A DNA stretch of 24,025 nucleotides from Schizochytrium sp. TIO01. Its lineage: Eukaryota > Sar > Bigyra > Thraustochytrida > Thraustochytriidae. Where the stretch lies: NCBI GenBank assembly GCA_004764695.1, contig SMSO01000033.1, forward strand, positions 2,877,501 to 2,901,525, in the 5' to 3' direction. This document shows positions 9,120 through 19,858 of the stretch, piece after piece (the stretch's first letter is position 1; each line of letters opens with the position of its first letter). A program made the translations under genes and the position numbers. The notes beneath the pieces are model-generated. The model searched no databases. It saw nothing but the letters and a program-made list of their open reading frames with translations, and was not told the origin of the DNA.

Positions 9120-12100
9120 CTCCAGACCTCTATTTCATTCTATAAAAAGTAACAACGCAGAAAGTAGCTTTCCTTCGAGTCTCTCTGGCCTGCCATGAAG
9201 ACAAAAGCCTCCTTGCAGGCTTTCTGTTACAGAGTGCTTTATTTGCCTTTGTTGAAATACAAGCTGATGCCGAGCAACAGTAAAGTTTGTGAGAAGGAAA
9301 ACTGACGCCATGACTTCGCAAGGCTCAAAGGAACACCTTCATGACCAGATCATGTTGAAGCGTCAGTCAACATAGTGATGAGGGAGGGAAGGGCACAAAG
9401 CAAGCCTCAAAATGACAAGGCAATTCGACGAGATTCGTAAAGCTGTAGGTCCTCTACCCCCCTGGTTGAGTTGAAACACACGCATTTCGAGCAATCGATT
9501 ATTTATTCTGTGCATATTACAAATCGTGTGCATAGTCAAGAAATGCTTCATATTTCTTTCCCTAGCACGAAGTTATCCGCCATGATTGAGAATTCTAAAG
9601 CTGTCTTGAATAGGTTAATGGTTATAAGTAGTTGCTTTAGTCTAGTTTGCACAGTTTTAAATAAATACATTTAGAAAAAAAATGAATCTTTACAATGTTC
9701 TTTAGTTGTGGTGTTCCGCATTATTGAGTTAATGCAGGTCAGAAAAAAAAAAAATTAAAAAAAAAATGAAACTGGTATACTTGTTGTTTCTTGCATGGTT
9801 TGCCGTTCTGTGGTAGAAGGAAAGGTCACACTTGTTCACTTCAATATGTTCCTTTGCGTGTCCGAATCTCACCGATATAGTTCGACTCTCTCCTTCTGAA
9901 GATTCTTCCTTTCACAGATGCAAGATGTTCTACGTTCAGGATTAAGCTTGCATTTGTGTATTTCCTAGGAAACATCAACGAGATAATTCCCCAAGCTGGA
10001 GACAAGAAAGAAAGTTACTGGGCGCTACTATTCCTAATGAGTTAATAATATCTCGTGTTACAAAGTTTACTATAACGAGAAGTGCGTATAAAAGCAAATG
10101 AAGAGACTAGCCAAGCACGGTTGTGCGCATTCTGTTTGCCTGTGTACTCACATGTGTCTCAACTGCTTTGAAACTGACTCGAACAGAATCCTTAATGTGT
10201 GTTTGTAGAACAAAACAATCTTCAGTGGGACACCATCACAGAGATCTCGTGGGAGAAGTAAACCGCTTAACACTTTCGTTGACACTCTCAGCACATGTTG
10301 CTTAAATATGTGTGTTTCCCTCTTAGAGGTATATTGCAAGTTAGCGTGAGGCGATCACCAAGAGATAGTGTAGGTAGAGAAATAAAGGAAAAGAAAAGTT
10401 AGAATTAATATTCAGGAACTGCTGACAAGGCCCATTGTCAAAGTCTATGGGCTTTGGTCTTGTGTTCGGTGTTCGGCACCTTGAGATGATCCGTCCGACA
10501 CATAGGTGTGAAACTTCGATAAGGCATAAGTATGTAAAGCCAATAGTTTCTTTCAACAGATGAAGCATACTGTAGAGGAGTAATTTTAAATTCATCATTG
10601 TAGTTGGAATACTGATAAAGCTTATCATGTGGGATTCTGTTAAGTCAAGTAGCCAGATTAAAATATGCAGTTCATGGGGCGCAGCAAAATTTATATCATC
10701 TGTGCTGAGATTACCAATCAGAGCTCTGTGGAGAAGAGTCATTGTCACACTATTATAAGTCCTCGTAGTCTAGGACTTGTAAGAATATGAATATCAAATA
10801 CGAAGGAGTGAGACCAAGGAAATACATGAGTGAATATGAAATACACAACCAAAGAATTGTTCTGAACAAACGAGCTAGCCTAACCCCTTGAGCTCTGAGT
10901 TTTAACGGTCTTAGTCTCATACTCAGGGTATGAACTGTTCCACCTGTTAAATATCTTTACGCAGCAGTAGCTGATCATTTACTAGGACAGTAAATCCTTG
11001 AATGCACAAAACTCTTGAAGTTTTGGTGCTGAATGTTCATCTCCAAGGTTTGCAATCGCTAACTGCGTACGCCGAAGCATTGAAAAATGCCTCCATCTTC
11101 CCATACAACCTCTGGCTGCTTAGAGATAATCTTTTAATAGCCTCCTCCTATAGCGATTGTGCATTTACTTTGTAGCTTCTCTGGTATCCACAATTCTGTC
11201 ATTGTCTCGCAATCTCAGATTGATGGAGTAAACTGATTCCTTTATCACTCTGTGTGTTATTGCAATGCTCTCTTCTATAAAATCTTTGAAGAACAACTTA
11301 AAGAGCCGACCAGAAACGCAATGTTTTGTCTTTGAAGGTTCGTTGCGTCAACTTTGATCTGAGAGTTTAAGATGTGGAAATTAAATGGTTTTCTTGAGAA
11401 GAGTCCATGCTTCGAATAGTAAATCTGGATACATGGCATATCAAGATCAAAGAGTTTCGAGGATTAAATAACTAATGGTTTCATTCTAGCTTTCAAAAGT
11501 TGTCTGGAGTGCCAAGGCTTGTGTTCAGAGTCTGATCTTTACGATTAATTTATTGTGTAATAGTAAATAGTGACCAAGACAGAGCTACTCTCCTATTACC
11601 CAGGTTATCACATGTACGGAGAAAGGGCTGTGTCTGTAATACTACTCTTGCTCCTGCCTTTGATGGAGTTCTTATGTAAATTGGAAACGCCCAGCACCTC
11701 GTAACCGTAATATCATGGTATTCTATGTTTGATAGGACTGTACAATAAAAAGTTGCGTATTACAGGCCCTCTGATGCTAGGGTGGAGTAGCGATTGGTGT
11801 GCAGAATTTAAATTGAAAACTGAGAGGAAATTGTCACATTAAGGGTTTCAGTGCAGTTAGAAGAACTGCATTTTGGCTTTGATGAATAAATAAATAAAAA
11901 GTTGCTTTCCGAAATGAGAACTATTGAGAACTGCCAAAGAGAGATAAATCAAAAGAGTATTTTTGAGTTTATTTTGCAACGATTTGGCTTAAACATAGAG
12001 CTTCTGATACCTTGAGGTGTTGCTGAATGAATTATCGCAGGAACCAAGAAAGTAAAACTAAGAAAGGATTCGTATCTAATAATAAAGTAAATATGCTCCT

Positions 12101-12353
12101 CAAACTGGAAAATAAAATTAAGAAAGCATATATATCATCAGTGAAATGTTAATGAATCATTACACTGTTCTAAATTATGTTTAGTTTATGTTAAGTTTTA
12201 GTACGTCCCCTCACCAAGAACCTTGCCAAAAAAAACATTATAAATTTTGATCCTGTTGGCAGACGTCGGTAATATCTGGAAGAGAGCAGTTGCTTTTTTG
12301 CATTCTAGTCAACGGCGCTTAAGCAAAAGATAATCATTTAAAATTCGATTAGT
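9120..12353. other. Long intergenic region, no gene seen
   Basis: AT-rich. The longest frame is 135 aa on - (10341-10748), rich in Leu and Ile, with no domain I recognise and no exon signals of the kind seen in the LRR genes. A-rich runs occur at 9745-9766 and a TAAA run at about 11884-11895. An 11-bp stem with one wobble surrounds 10750-10780. A TATA-like GTATAAAAG at about 10085 has no recognisable RNA downstream. Confidence 0.4.
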
Positions 12354-12358
12354 TTATT
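12353..12358 (-). promoter_or_regulatory. Possible poly(A) signal overlapping the stop codon
   Basis: AATAAA on the - strand overlaps the TAA stop (12354-12356) of the LRR-kinase-RBR gene. It is a sequence match only. Confidence 0.3.
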
Positions 12359-15042
12359 CCAATCTAAAGTTTGCGCCAACGATATCTGGTGTTAGCAAAG
12401 GTGACAATAACTCTCTCAGAACGAGTCGAAGATTTCTATCCTGAATTTGTGCATTCCAGTACTCACGCAGCCGTTCAGCGCGGAGCAACTGCCACGCCTC
12501 ACGAACCTGCTGAAATGAATAAGGAAAAAATGGATCTTGCCCAAGCTTTTTCAAGCAAGTTCTCACATGATCATGACATGCATCTTCATCCTGAGAACTG
12601 TAGCCAAGACACCAAGCGCAGAAGTGATGACCACAAGTCTCATTACCACACTCTACAGCACAGCAGCCGTCAAAATCGTGTACATATGCCTTACAGTTCG
12701 GACAACATGTGCTCAAGATCTTCTCTTGAATATGAAGTAAATGAAGCCGTGCGTCGCGATTCTGTTCATCAGCACGTAAAACTTGTGCTATACGCCTTTG
12801 GATCTCCTTCTCCGCCCAAGCTGCTGCTTCATTTTCTGCCTTCATCTTCGCAATCAACAATAGGTGATTCAAAGCAGTTGGTGCAAGACGGGTGATTTCT
12901 TGACCTGATATTCTTCCACTACATTCAGGTTTCATGCATGCCATTGTTCCATCAGCATCCACTCTTACGTTAGCAAGTGGCCGTGCCGCCGCTTCTACAG
13001 AAGATTCGATACAGTCTCGGCAAAGAAAGTCTCCCTCCTCGCAGCTCGTGCCCTCGGAAAGCAGACGCTCCTCCATGCATACTAGACATATCTTGACAGG
13101 GATCTTAGGAGCTCCAAAAGCTTCATGTTGGAGTGCTTGGCGAGCGGTTGGACGCTGGCCAGGGTCTGTTGCTGTAAGAGCATCGATAAGTTTCTGCATT
13201 GCAGCGGTTCGCTCAGTAGGATACAGCTCCTTTAAGCTGATGCCCACAGAGTACATGTCCATCGCTGTTTCAAACCTATCTACAGGCCCATTCTGCAACT
13301 CGGGGGCAACGTACCGTGGCGTTGCCTGAAGTGATGTGTAAGTTGCAGTGTAGTCCGCAACCTTGATGCCGTCAAAGTCGCCGATCAATGGTGTCCCGTT
13401 GCTTGTGAGGAAAATGTTTTCTGGTTTGATGTCACAATGCACAATGCCGTGGGTATGTAAATCCGCCACACCGATAAGCAGGCCCATAGCAAGTCGGTCG
13501 CGCGCTGCTTTGCCTTCGTTAGGGTGACTCTCAATCCACCTGGCAAGGTCACCTTGCTCGTAGAAAGGCATGACGATACAGCCACGCGGTTCTCCATTAG
13601 AGGTATCCACAAAAGCGCCAGTAATACGTATCACGTGCTGAGACACCACTTTGCCCATATTTGCAGCTTGCCTGTAAAATATTTTGTGTTGGCTCGAATG
13701 GCCGAGTTGAAATTGTTTCAAAACCATAGTTTTACCAGCGTTGTCAAGAACCTTTTGTACTCTCTTGCCACCTCTGGAAGCAAGGGGCTCGCCAACAGGC
13801 TTGAAGTCCGAAACTGTGACATTCGTCAACCAAAGGTCAGAACATGCTACTTCAAAAACACCCTCTGCACTTACGTGAAGCCTTTCCAGCCAGGCGCTAT
13901 CTTGCAGCAACTCTGGATAATGTTCCTGCGCGTGTTGCAGAGTCTCAGCAAGCTTATGACGAAAAGCTTTGCTAAGGTCGATAGGGTTGCCTTGAGAGAG
14001 AATGAGCTCTTGTTTTTTCATTCTATTTCTAAAATATGTTCGCTCTTCCTCATCCAAGTCCTCTATTTCAAGTTCTTCTTTGGCTCTCTTCAAAATTTCT
14101 GTGGCTTTCCTCGACTTGTCAAGTTTCTGGAATAATGCTTCAACATCTGAGACAGAAGGTTCTTTCAAACCCAGTGCTGCAAAGTCATACAGATTAAAGA
14201 GATCTGTTGGTGTGCACTTGCTTGCATCATTCAACACTGTGCTTGCAGAGTATCCTTCAAATCGAGCGAATGTTGAACTTATCGCGCAAAGTATTTCCCA
14301 CAATTGGGTACGAAGTGTATCTCCTTGTAGATCTTCGATCTCTTGCTTGAGAGCACTCTCAAGTTCAGACAACTCTGGTTCTAGCTCCATGGCCTGCTCA
14401 GGTGTCCTCAGGGCAACCGATAATCCATCACCAAGTTCTAGCTCAGACAATCGAGAGATGACGCGCTTTACAGCTTGTTGGCTTCGTTCACCAATGTTGT
14501 TGTGTTGGCCTTCTCCACTCCTCTTGTACCCTTCCACGCATTGGACAGCCTGAATAACGAGTTCTTGGCAGTGTTTGAAGTCATCAGTGCTGGTTTCTTC
14601 ATCGACGGGTGCAAGGTTGATCTTTAGATCGTTTACGAAACTTTCAAATCTCACTTTGAATTCTCGCACTGCACTCTCATCACTTTCGCAAAGGTTGGCG
14701 CGAACCCATGGGTACACAACCTGCAAAAGTGAATACAGGTGCCTCCGTTCGGTGTTCCGCTTTTCGATGAGGCTGGCAAAGCCATCAGCAGAGCTTGCAC
14801 GAATCTGGCCTTGTAGCACGTCAAGACTCTCTTTGGAGTTCTTGATGTCAGCGAAAACCTGTCGCAACTTCACTTGGCCAAAGTAGCCCTGGATCGCCGG
14901 TCGAACGAATTCCTCAAGCAGGGCAATCCCAGTCAGCAGGGAATTTCCTCTGACCCCGCCTCGGTCCGCGCGCAAGTCCGAGACTTTCTTGGCAAGCTGC
15001 ACCACATCAGCGAAACTCACGCTCGCTCCATCCGGCCGTTCT
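12354..15042 (-). CDS. Last exon: helical region, non-RD kinase and RBR region
   Basis: This 2,689-nt exon has no introns and encodes residues 293-1188. The kinase has a VAIK-like Lys735 (VLKQF), catalytic loop HCDIKPENIF (Asp830, Lys832, Asn835), metal site GDFDG (Asp848), APE at 872-874 and a late Arg923. HCD replaces HRD (non-RD), and Gly of DFG is Asp. The usual alpha-C Glu is not obvious. The cysteine region has an atypical RING1-like set: C945, C948, C960, C967, C970, C995, C1000. A charged helix of about 70 residues stands where an IBR normally lies. Then comes CPNC (1073-1076), C1086, C1091, C1096, C1101, C1104, C1115 and C1122. The spacing matches Ariadne RING2, where the Cys after Gly is catalytic, so C1086 is the candidate. 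Confidence 0.9.
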
Positions 15043-18000
15043 CTGAGGCGAACAAGAAGACGTAAGCAAACGAGCAAAATGATGTTAAGGCAGCAACAAA
15101 AGCAGACGCAAAAGTTAGGATACCCTCTATCTCAATAACACAATTCGTGGAATGAATCATTACACGATCCCAAACAAAGACTGACCGCATGAACTTACCC
15201 AGATCCATCCAAAGTAGCAAGCCCGGCGCCATCAATGCCGTCTTGTTCGTTCTTGGGCTCTGCAGAAGGCTCGCTTTCTGCAGCCTCTATGGAAGCAGAG
15301 GAATCGAGCTCTGACGAGAAATCTGCAATGTCCTCTCCAGGAGAACACACCCTTTCGAACAATTCTTTAGGAGTTCCAGAAAAATTGTCATAGCTGCATT
15401 TTGTAAATAAATGAACGAAAGAAAGAGAATAAAAGCGCTTGTTAGAAAACCGATGCACGCAACTAAAGACGGCCTTCTCACAAGTCCATATGGAGACATG
15501 GAGAGAACCAGCGAAGGCAAGGCTCTGCACATGCTGGGAATAGCAGCAGAGGGAACGGAACTTACGAGATTATAACAGAAGGACATGCTTTGTGCAGAGA
15601 CTTTGCGACGGCCTTTGCGCCCTCATCGCCAATGTTGTTATTGTCAAGACTGTGAGTATAAATGAATAAGTTTGTTTTGTTGATTCGTTGTCAGGAAAGA
15701 CAGGTCCAGTCAGTTGATCCTGTTTTGTTTTGTTTTTCCTCACAATAAAAAGCAATCAGCTCTTCTTCTTCTGCTGCTGCTGCTGCCTATCAAATTATAT
15801 AGATTTCCTTCTTCTCTTTGTAAAAAAGAAAAGACTTCTTTGCCTTTCTTTGCGTACCCAACTACGTAAACTACTTAGGTAGTCTACCAGCAGTACTACA
15901 AACACCAAGAACTAAAAAGAAAGAAAGAAAAAGCTTGGTCCTGACTATTACGATAGCTTTCCCTCGTGGATGATTCCACCAACGTACTACAATAGTTCAA
16001 GGTTCTTGCATCCCTCGAGTGCCTTTGCGACGGCCTTTGCGCCATCATCGCCAATGTTGTTGGTATGAAGACTGTGAGTATAAATGAATAAGTTTGTTTT
16101 GTTCATTCGTTGTCAGGAAAGACAGGTCCAGTCAGTTGATCCTGTTTTGTTTTGTTTTTCTTCACAATATAGCAATCAGCTCTTCTTCTTCTTCTGCTGC
16201 TGCTGCTGCTGCCTATCAAATTATATAGATTTCCTTTTGCCCTTCCTTCTTCTCTTTGTAAAAAAGAAAAGACTTCTTTGCCTTTCTAAAGTACCTAACT
16301 ACGTAAACTACTTAGGTAGTGTACCAGCGGTACTACAAACACCAAGCACTCAAAAGAAAGAAAGAAAAAGCTTGGTCCTGACTATTACGATAGCTTTCCC
16401 TCGTGGTTGATTCCACAAACGTACGACAAAGTTTGAAGGTTCTTGCATCCCTCGAGTGCCTTTGCGACGGCCTTTGCGCCCTCCGAGCCAATGTTGTTGC
16501 CCCCAAAAAAACCCCCACCAAGACTGTGAGTATAAATGAATAAGTTTGTATTGTTCATTCGTTGTCAGGAGAGACAGGTCCAGTCAGTTGATCCTGTTTT
16601 GTTTTGTTTTTCCTCACAATAAACAGCAATCAGCTCTTCTTCTTCTTCTTCTGCTGCTGCTGCTGCTGCGTATCAAATTATATAGATTTCCTTCTGCTCT
16701 TTGTAAAAAAGAAAAGACTTCTTTGCCTTTCTTTGCGTACCCAACTACGTAAACTACTTAGGTAGTGTACCAGCAGTACTACACACACCAAGCACTAAAA
16801 AGAAAGAAAGAAAAAGCTTGGTCCTGACTATTACGATAGCTTTCCCTCGTGGTTGATTCCACAAACGTACTACAATTGTTGAAGGTTCTTGCATCCCTCG
16901 AGTGCCTTTGCGACGGCCTTTGCGCCCTCATCGCCAATGTTGTTGTCCTGAAGACTGTGAGTATAAATGAATAAGTTTGTTTTGTTCATTCGTTGTCAGG
17001 AAAGACAGGTCCAGTCAGTTGATCCTGTTTTGTTTTGTTTTTCCTCACAATAAAAAGCAATCACCTCTTCTTCTTCTTCTTCTGCTGCTGCTGCTGCTGC
17101 CTATCAAATTATATAGATTTCCTTTTGCCCTTCCTTCTTCTCTTTGTAAAAAAGAAAAGACTTCTTTGCCTTTCTAAAGTACCTAACTACGTAAACTACT
17201 TAGGTAGTGTACCAGCGGTACTACAAACACCAAGCACTCAAAAGAAAGAAAGAAAAAGCTTGGTCCTGACTATTACGATAGCTTTCCCTCGTGGTTGATT
17301 CCACAAACGTACGACAAAGTTTGAAGGTTCTTGCATCCCTCGAGTGCCTTTGCGACGGCCTTTGCGCCCTCCGAGCCAATGTTGTTGCCCCCAAAAAAAC
17401 CCCCACCAAGACTGTGAGTATAAATGAATAAGTTTGTATTGTTCATTCGTTGTCAGGAGAGACAGGTCCAGTCAGTTGATCCTGTTTTGTTTTGTTTTTC
17501 CTCACAATAAACAGCAATCAGCTCTTCTTCTTCTTCTTCTGCTGCTGCTGCTGCTGCGTATCAAATTATATAGATTTCCTTCTGCTCTTTGTAAAAAAGA
17601 AAAGACTTCTTTGCCTTTCTTTGCGTACCCAACTACGTAAACTACTTAGGTAGTGTACCAGCAGTACTACACACACCAAGCACTAAAAAGAAAGAAAGAA
17701 AAAGCTTGGTCCTGACTATTACGATAGCTTTCCCTCGTGGTTGATTCCACAAACGTACTGTAAAGTTTGAAGGTTCTTGCATCCCTCGAGTGCCTTTGCG
17801 ACGGCCTTTGCGCCCTCCGAGCCAATGTTGTTGTCCTGAAGACTGTGAGTATAAATGAATAAGTTTGTTTTGTTGATTCGTTGTCAGGAAAGACAGGTCC
17901 AGTCAGTTGATCCTGTTTTGTTTTGTTTTTCCTCACAATAAAAAGCAATCAGCTCTTCTTCTTCTGCTGCTGCTGCTGCCTATCAAATTATATAGATTTC

Positions 18001-18485
18001 CTTCTTCTCTTTGTAAAAAAGAAAAGACTTCTTTGCCTTTCTTTGCGTACCCAACTACGTAAACTACTTAGGTAGTCTACCAGCAGTACTACAAACACCA
18101 AGCACTAAAAAGAAAGAAAGAAAAAGCTTGGTCCTGACTATTACGATAGCTTTCCCTCGTGGATGATTCCACAAACGTACTTTAAAGTTTGAAGGTTCTT
18201 GCATCCCTCGAGTGCCTTTGCGACGGCCTTTGCGCCCTCCGAGCCAATTTCTCCAAAAGAACTTCTGTTTCGAAGGCTGTGTTTGTTTGTTTGTTTATTT
18301 GTTGGTGAACAAGTGAGAGTAAGTATATGACTAGTTCAAAACTATTCTTCTTCTACAAAGCTGACTACTACAACACATCGACGACGCGATGCTTCCTTCT
18401 TCTGTCTCCTCCCTTCTGCATCGTGAACTTACTCTATCTCCGTCGTATCTTCTGTGATGCCCTTAATGCTTTTTGCCACAGTCAT
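12354..18485 (-). CDS. LRR - protein kinase - RBR ubiquitin ligase protein, 10 exons
   Basis: Ten exons join into 3,567 nt, an intact frame of 1,188 residues. On the - strand they are 18485-18433, 18276-18181, 17842-17759, 17411-17313, 16954-16871, 16523-16425, 16071-15988, 15649-15566, 15393-15199 and 15042-12354. All nine introns are GT-AG and phase 2. The start ATG opens MTVAKSIKGITEDTTEID. Residues 18-228 are seven RNI-type LRRs (pattern LxxNNIGxEGAKAVAKALEG). Residues 228-293 are a Ser/Glu-rich linker, about 294-690 is helical, about 695-935 is a kinase, and 945-1122 is a RING/RBR region. It may sense a ligand with the LRRs and signal by phosphorylation and ubiquitin transfer; that is inference. 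A divergent LRR relative starts 1.9 kb away. Upstream exons cannot be excluded. Confidence 0.88.
15761..15786. repeat. (CTT)n(CTG)n microsatellite in an intron, repeated per cassette
   Basis: A CTT run joined to a CTG run (AAG and CAG on the coding strand) occurs once per duplicated intron, at about 15761-15786, 16180-16212, 16633-16668, 17066-17100, 17522-17557 and 17954-17979. Copy numbers differ between introns. In each case it lies about 120-145 nt before the 3' splice site of the - strand gene. Confidence 0.85.
16215..17760 (-). repeat. 888-bp higher-order duplication
   Basis: About 650 bp at roughly 16215-16870 look identical by eye to 17103-17758, a shift of 888 bp. The block includes exons 6 and 4 with the same rare insertion. 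Flanking positions differ, for example in the trinucleotide runs and the last codons of exons 3 and 5. A two-cassette block was copied, or homogenised, very recently. Confidence 0.8.
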
Positions 18486-19717
18486 CTTGTTTTGCAGCAG
18501 TGAGTGTCACCTTTAATGGATGGATTGATCAATCGCGTTGATTGGCTTTGCTTTTCTTTGTCTTCGCTTTGCTTTGGCGCTCGAAAGAGAGAGAGAGAGA
18601 GAGAGTAGTTTGAGTCTTCGCTCGCGCTGCTGATCAGGAACGGAGACTCCTGCTCTGTCTTCTTCTTCTCTTTCTTCTTCGCAGCAAGGAAGGAGGAACG
18701 GGCGGACTACTCGCGATGCCTCGAAAGTGCCTCTGCAGACCAAGCCTCGCCCACGAGCAACGAACGCGTGGAGGGGTGTGGCGCGCGAGAGGTTGCGGGG
18801 GCGTGGGTATCGTGCGTGCGCGCTGCCTCGTGTTGCGGGTTTGCGAGGATGGCTGGCTTTGGCGAGAGTAGTAGGTTGCTGGGTATGATAGTTGGTTGTA
18901 TACGTAGTAAGCGCTGCTAGTGTTTTCGAAGGTCCGTTGAGTCAATTTTTTCCTGAGAGCGCAAGGTGTGAAAATAGATTCTGCTCTTGAAGAAAGACGA
19001 GGAGGCGTTGTGCTTCTATCAAGTCACACACAATGCAGAACGTGGTAGAAAGGTCCCTATCCATTTGTGATCGTGTATGGGTGCTATTGTTTTGGTTTGA
19101 TAATATATAGCATTGAGTAGGGTTTGGTTGGTCGAGTTTCGATTGGCACGGCGTTTTGTGTAACGAGTAGTAGGCAAGAAGAGGTCCTTGTATCGGGGTC
19201 AATTTGACAGAAGAGCCAAAAACTTGTAGTCTTTTCGTTGTTTTTGGTGAGGTCTTGAAGCGACGAAAACTCGTAACTGTGTCATACAAGAAATAAATTG
19301 CTTGTCGGGAGTAGGTTTTTGTCTATCAGATAGTAATAGGTTTGTGATGCGATCTATGATAGATTATCTTGAGATCGGGAAAGCTTGGGAGAGAATGGAG
19401 AGCAAGTCGACAATTTTCGGATTTCAAAGATGTGTTGAGTTGCTTCACGGCTTCAACATGAAGAAAGCGGAGAGGCGCTTTCAAGGATCGGAGCTACTGG
19501 CGGCTGCGACCAAAGGTGTACCAGAAAGAAGGGAAGGAAATTTAAAAAAAGAGGAGAATCTTTGACCGAGAGTAGATGCCTAGTTGCCTTTCTTACAGTG
19601 CTGTCAATCCTCTTCGGGCAGGTTTATTTTCATGAAATTAATCTTTAATAATATTGTGATATCAACCGTGGAGTTGCTTTCTTTTAGTAATAGGGTTAAA
19701 AATAAAAGGAGAAAAAC
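18486..19717. other. Divergent intergenic region between the two LRR genes, left half
   Basis: A GA microsatellite lies at about 18584-18605. A GC-rich stretch follows at about 18700-18880, with 76- and 103-aa low-complexity frames on the - strand that I do not trust. It sits 100-400 bp upstream of the - strand start codon, as a promoter would. An 87-aa + frame (19302-19565) is unrecognised. A-rich runs at 19712-19716 are the terminator of 5S copy 2. Confidence 0.45.
18584..18605. repeat. (GA)n microsatellite
   Basis: About nine GA units, reading CT on the - strand, roughly 100 bp upstream of the start codon of the LRR-kinase-RBR gene. A pyrimidine-rich promoter element is possible but unproven. 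Confidence 0.7.
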
Positions 19718-19835
19718 ACATTCAACACCGGGGCTTCGCATGCGGTCCCCTATCATACTACTGACCCGGCCCTACGCGACTTTACTTCTCAGTGCGAATG
19801 AGATGAGGTGTTACCCGCGTGGTATGATCGAATGT
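19718..19835 (-). rRNA. 5S rRNA (copy 2)
   Basis: 118 nt on the - strand, the same as copy 1 except for one base (plus-strand G at 19744). Here 5S position 92 is C, as in GGGGACCGC, the usual eukaryotic form. Helix I is complete, and the region resembling an internal control region is present. A T5 run on the transcribed strand begins two bases past the 3' end. It lies between the two divergent LRR genes. Confidence 0.95.
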
Positions 19836-19858
19836 GCTGAGGAGAGGGTGCATGATGG

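Larger units (their letters stand above)
15566..18276 (-). repeat. Tandem array of seven LRR exon-intron cassettes
   Basis: Seven LRR exons recur with starts 422-457 bp apart (18276, 17842, 17411, 16954, 16523, 16071, 15649). Exon and intron are duplicated together. Every intron after exon 2 repeats the same landmarks in order: GTACGT donor, an AAGCTTTTTC stretch, CTACCTAAGTAGTTTACGTAG, TCTATATAATTTGATA, a CAG/AAG trinucleotide run, AACAAAACAAAACAGGATC and CATTTATACTCACAG at the acceptor. The first (exon 2) and last (exon 8) units are the most diverged in sequence. Confidence 0.93.

Noticed and set aside
8961-9152. 63-aa frame, similar to part of the 128-aa frame at 19584-19970
   Set aside because: The similarity between the two is the 5S rRNA gene read on the wrong strand.
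10341-10748. 135-aa - strand frame
   Set aside because: AT-rich and Leu/Ile-rich, with no recognisable motif or splice context. It is mentioned in the region entry but not called as a gene.
12371-14886. Plus-strand open frames of up to 203 aa inside the kinase exon
   Set aside because: They are antisense shadows of the intact 907-codon frame on the - strand, which carries clear kinase and RING motifs.
16084-17948. Repeated Leu- and Cys-rich 66- to 108-aa frames and their - strand partners in the array
   Set aside because: They run through introns and microsatellites, or read the LRR exons in the wrong frame. The correct frame splices into the LRR protein.
18634-18945. 103-aa Arg/Pro/Ser-rich - strand frame upstream of the LRR-kinase gene
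   Set aside because: Low complexity in GC-rich DNA, conflicting with another frame on the same strand. Gene start and splicing are explained without it.
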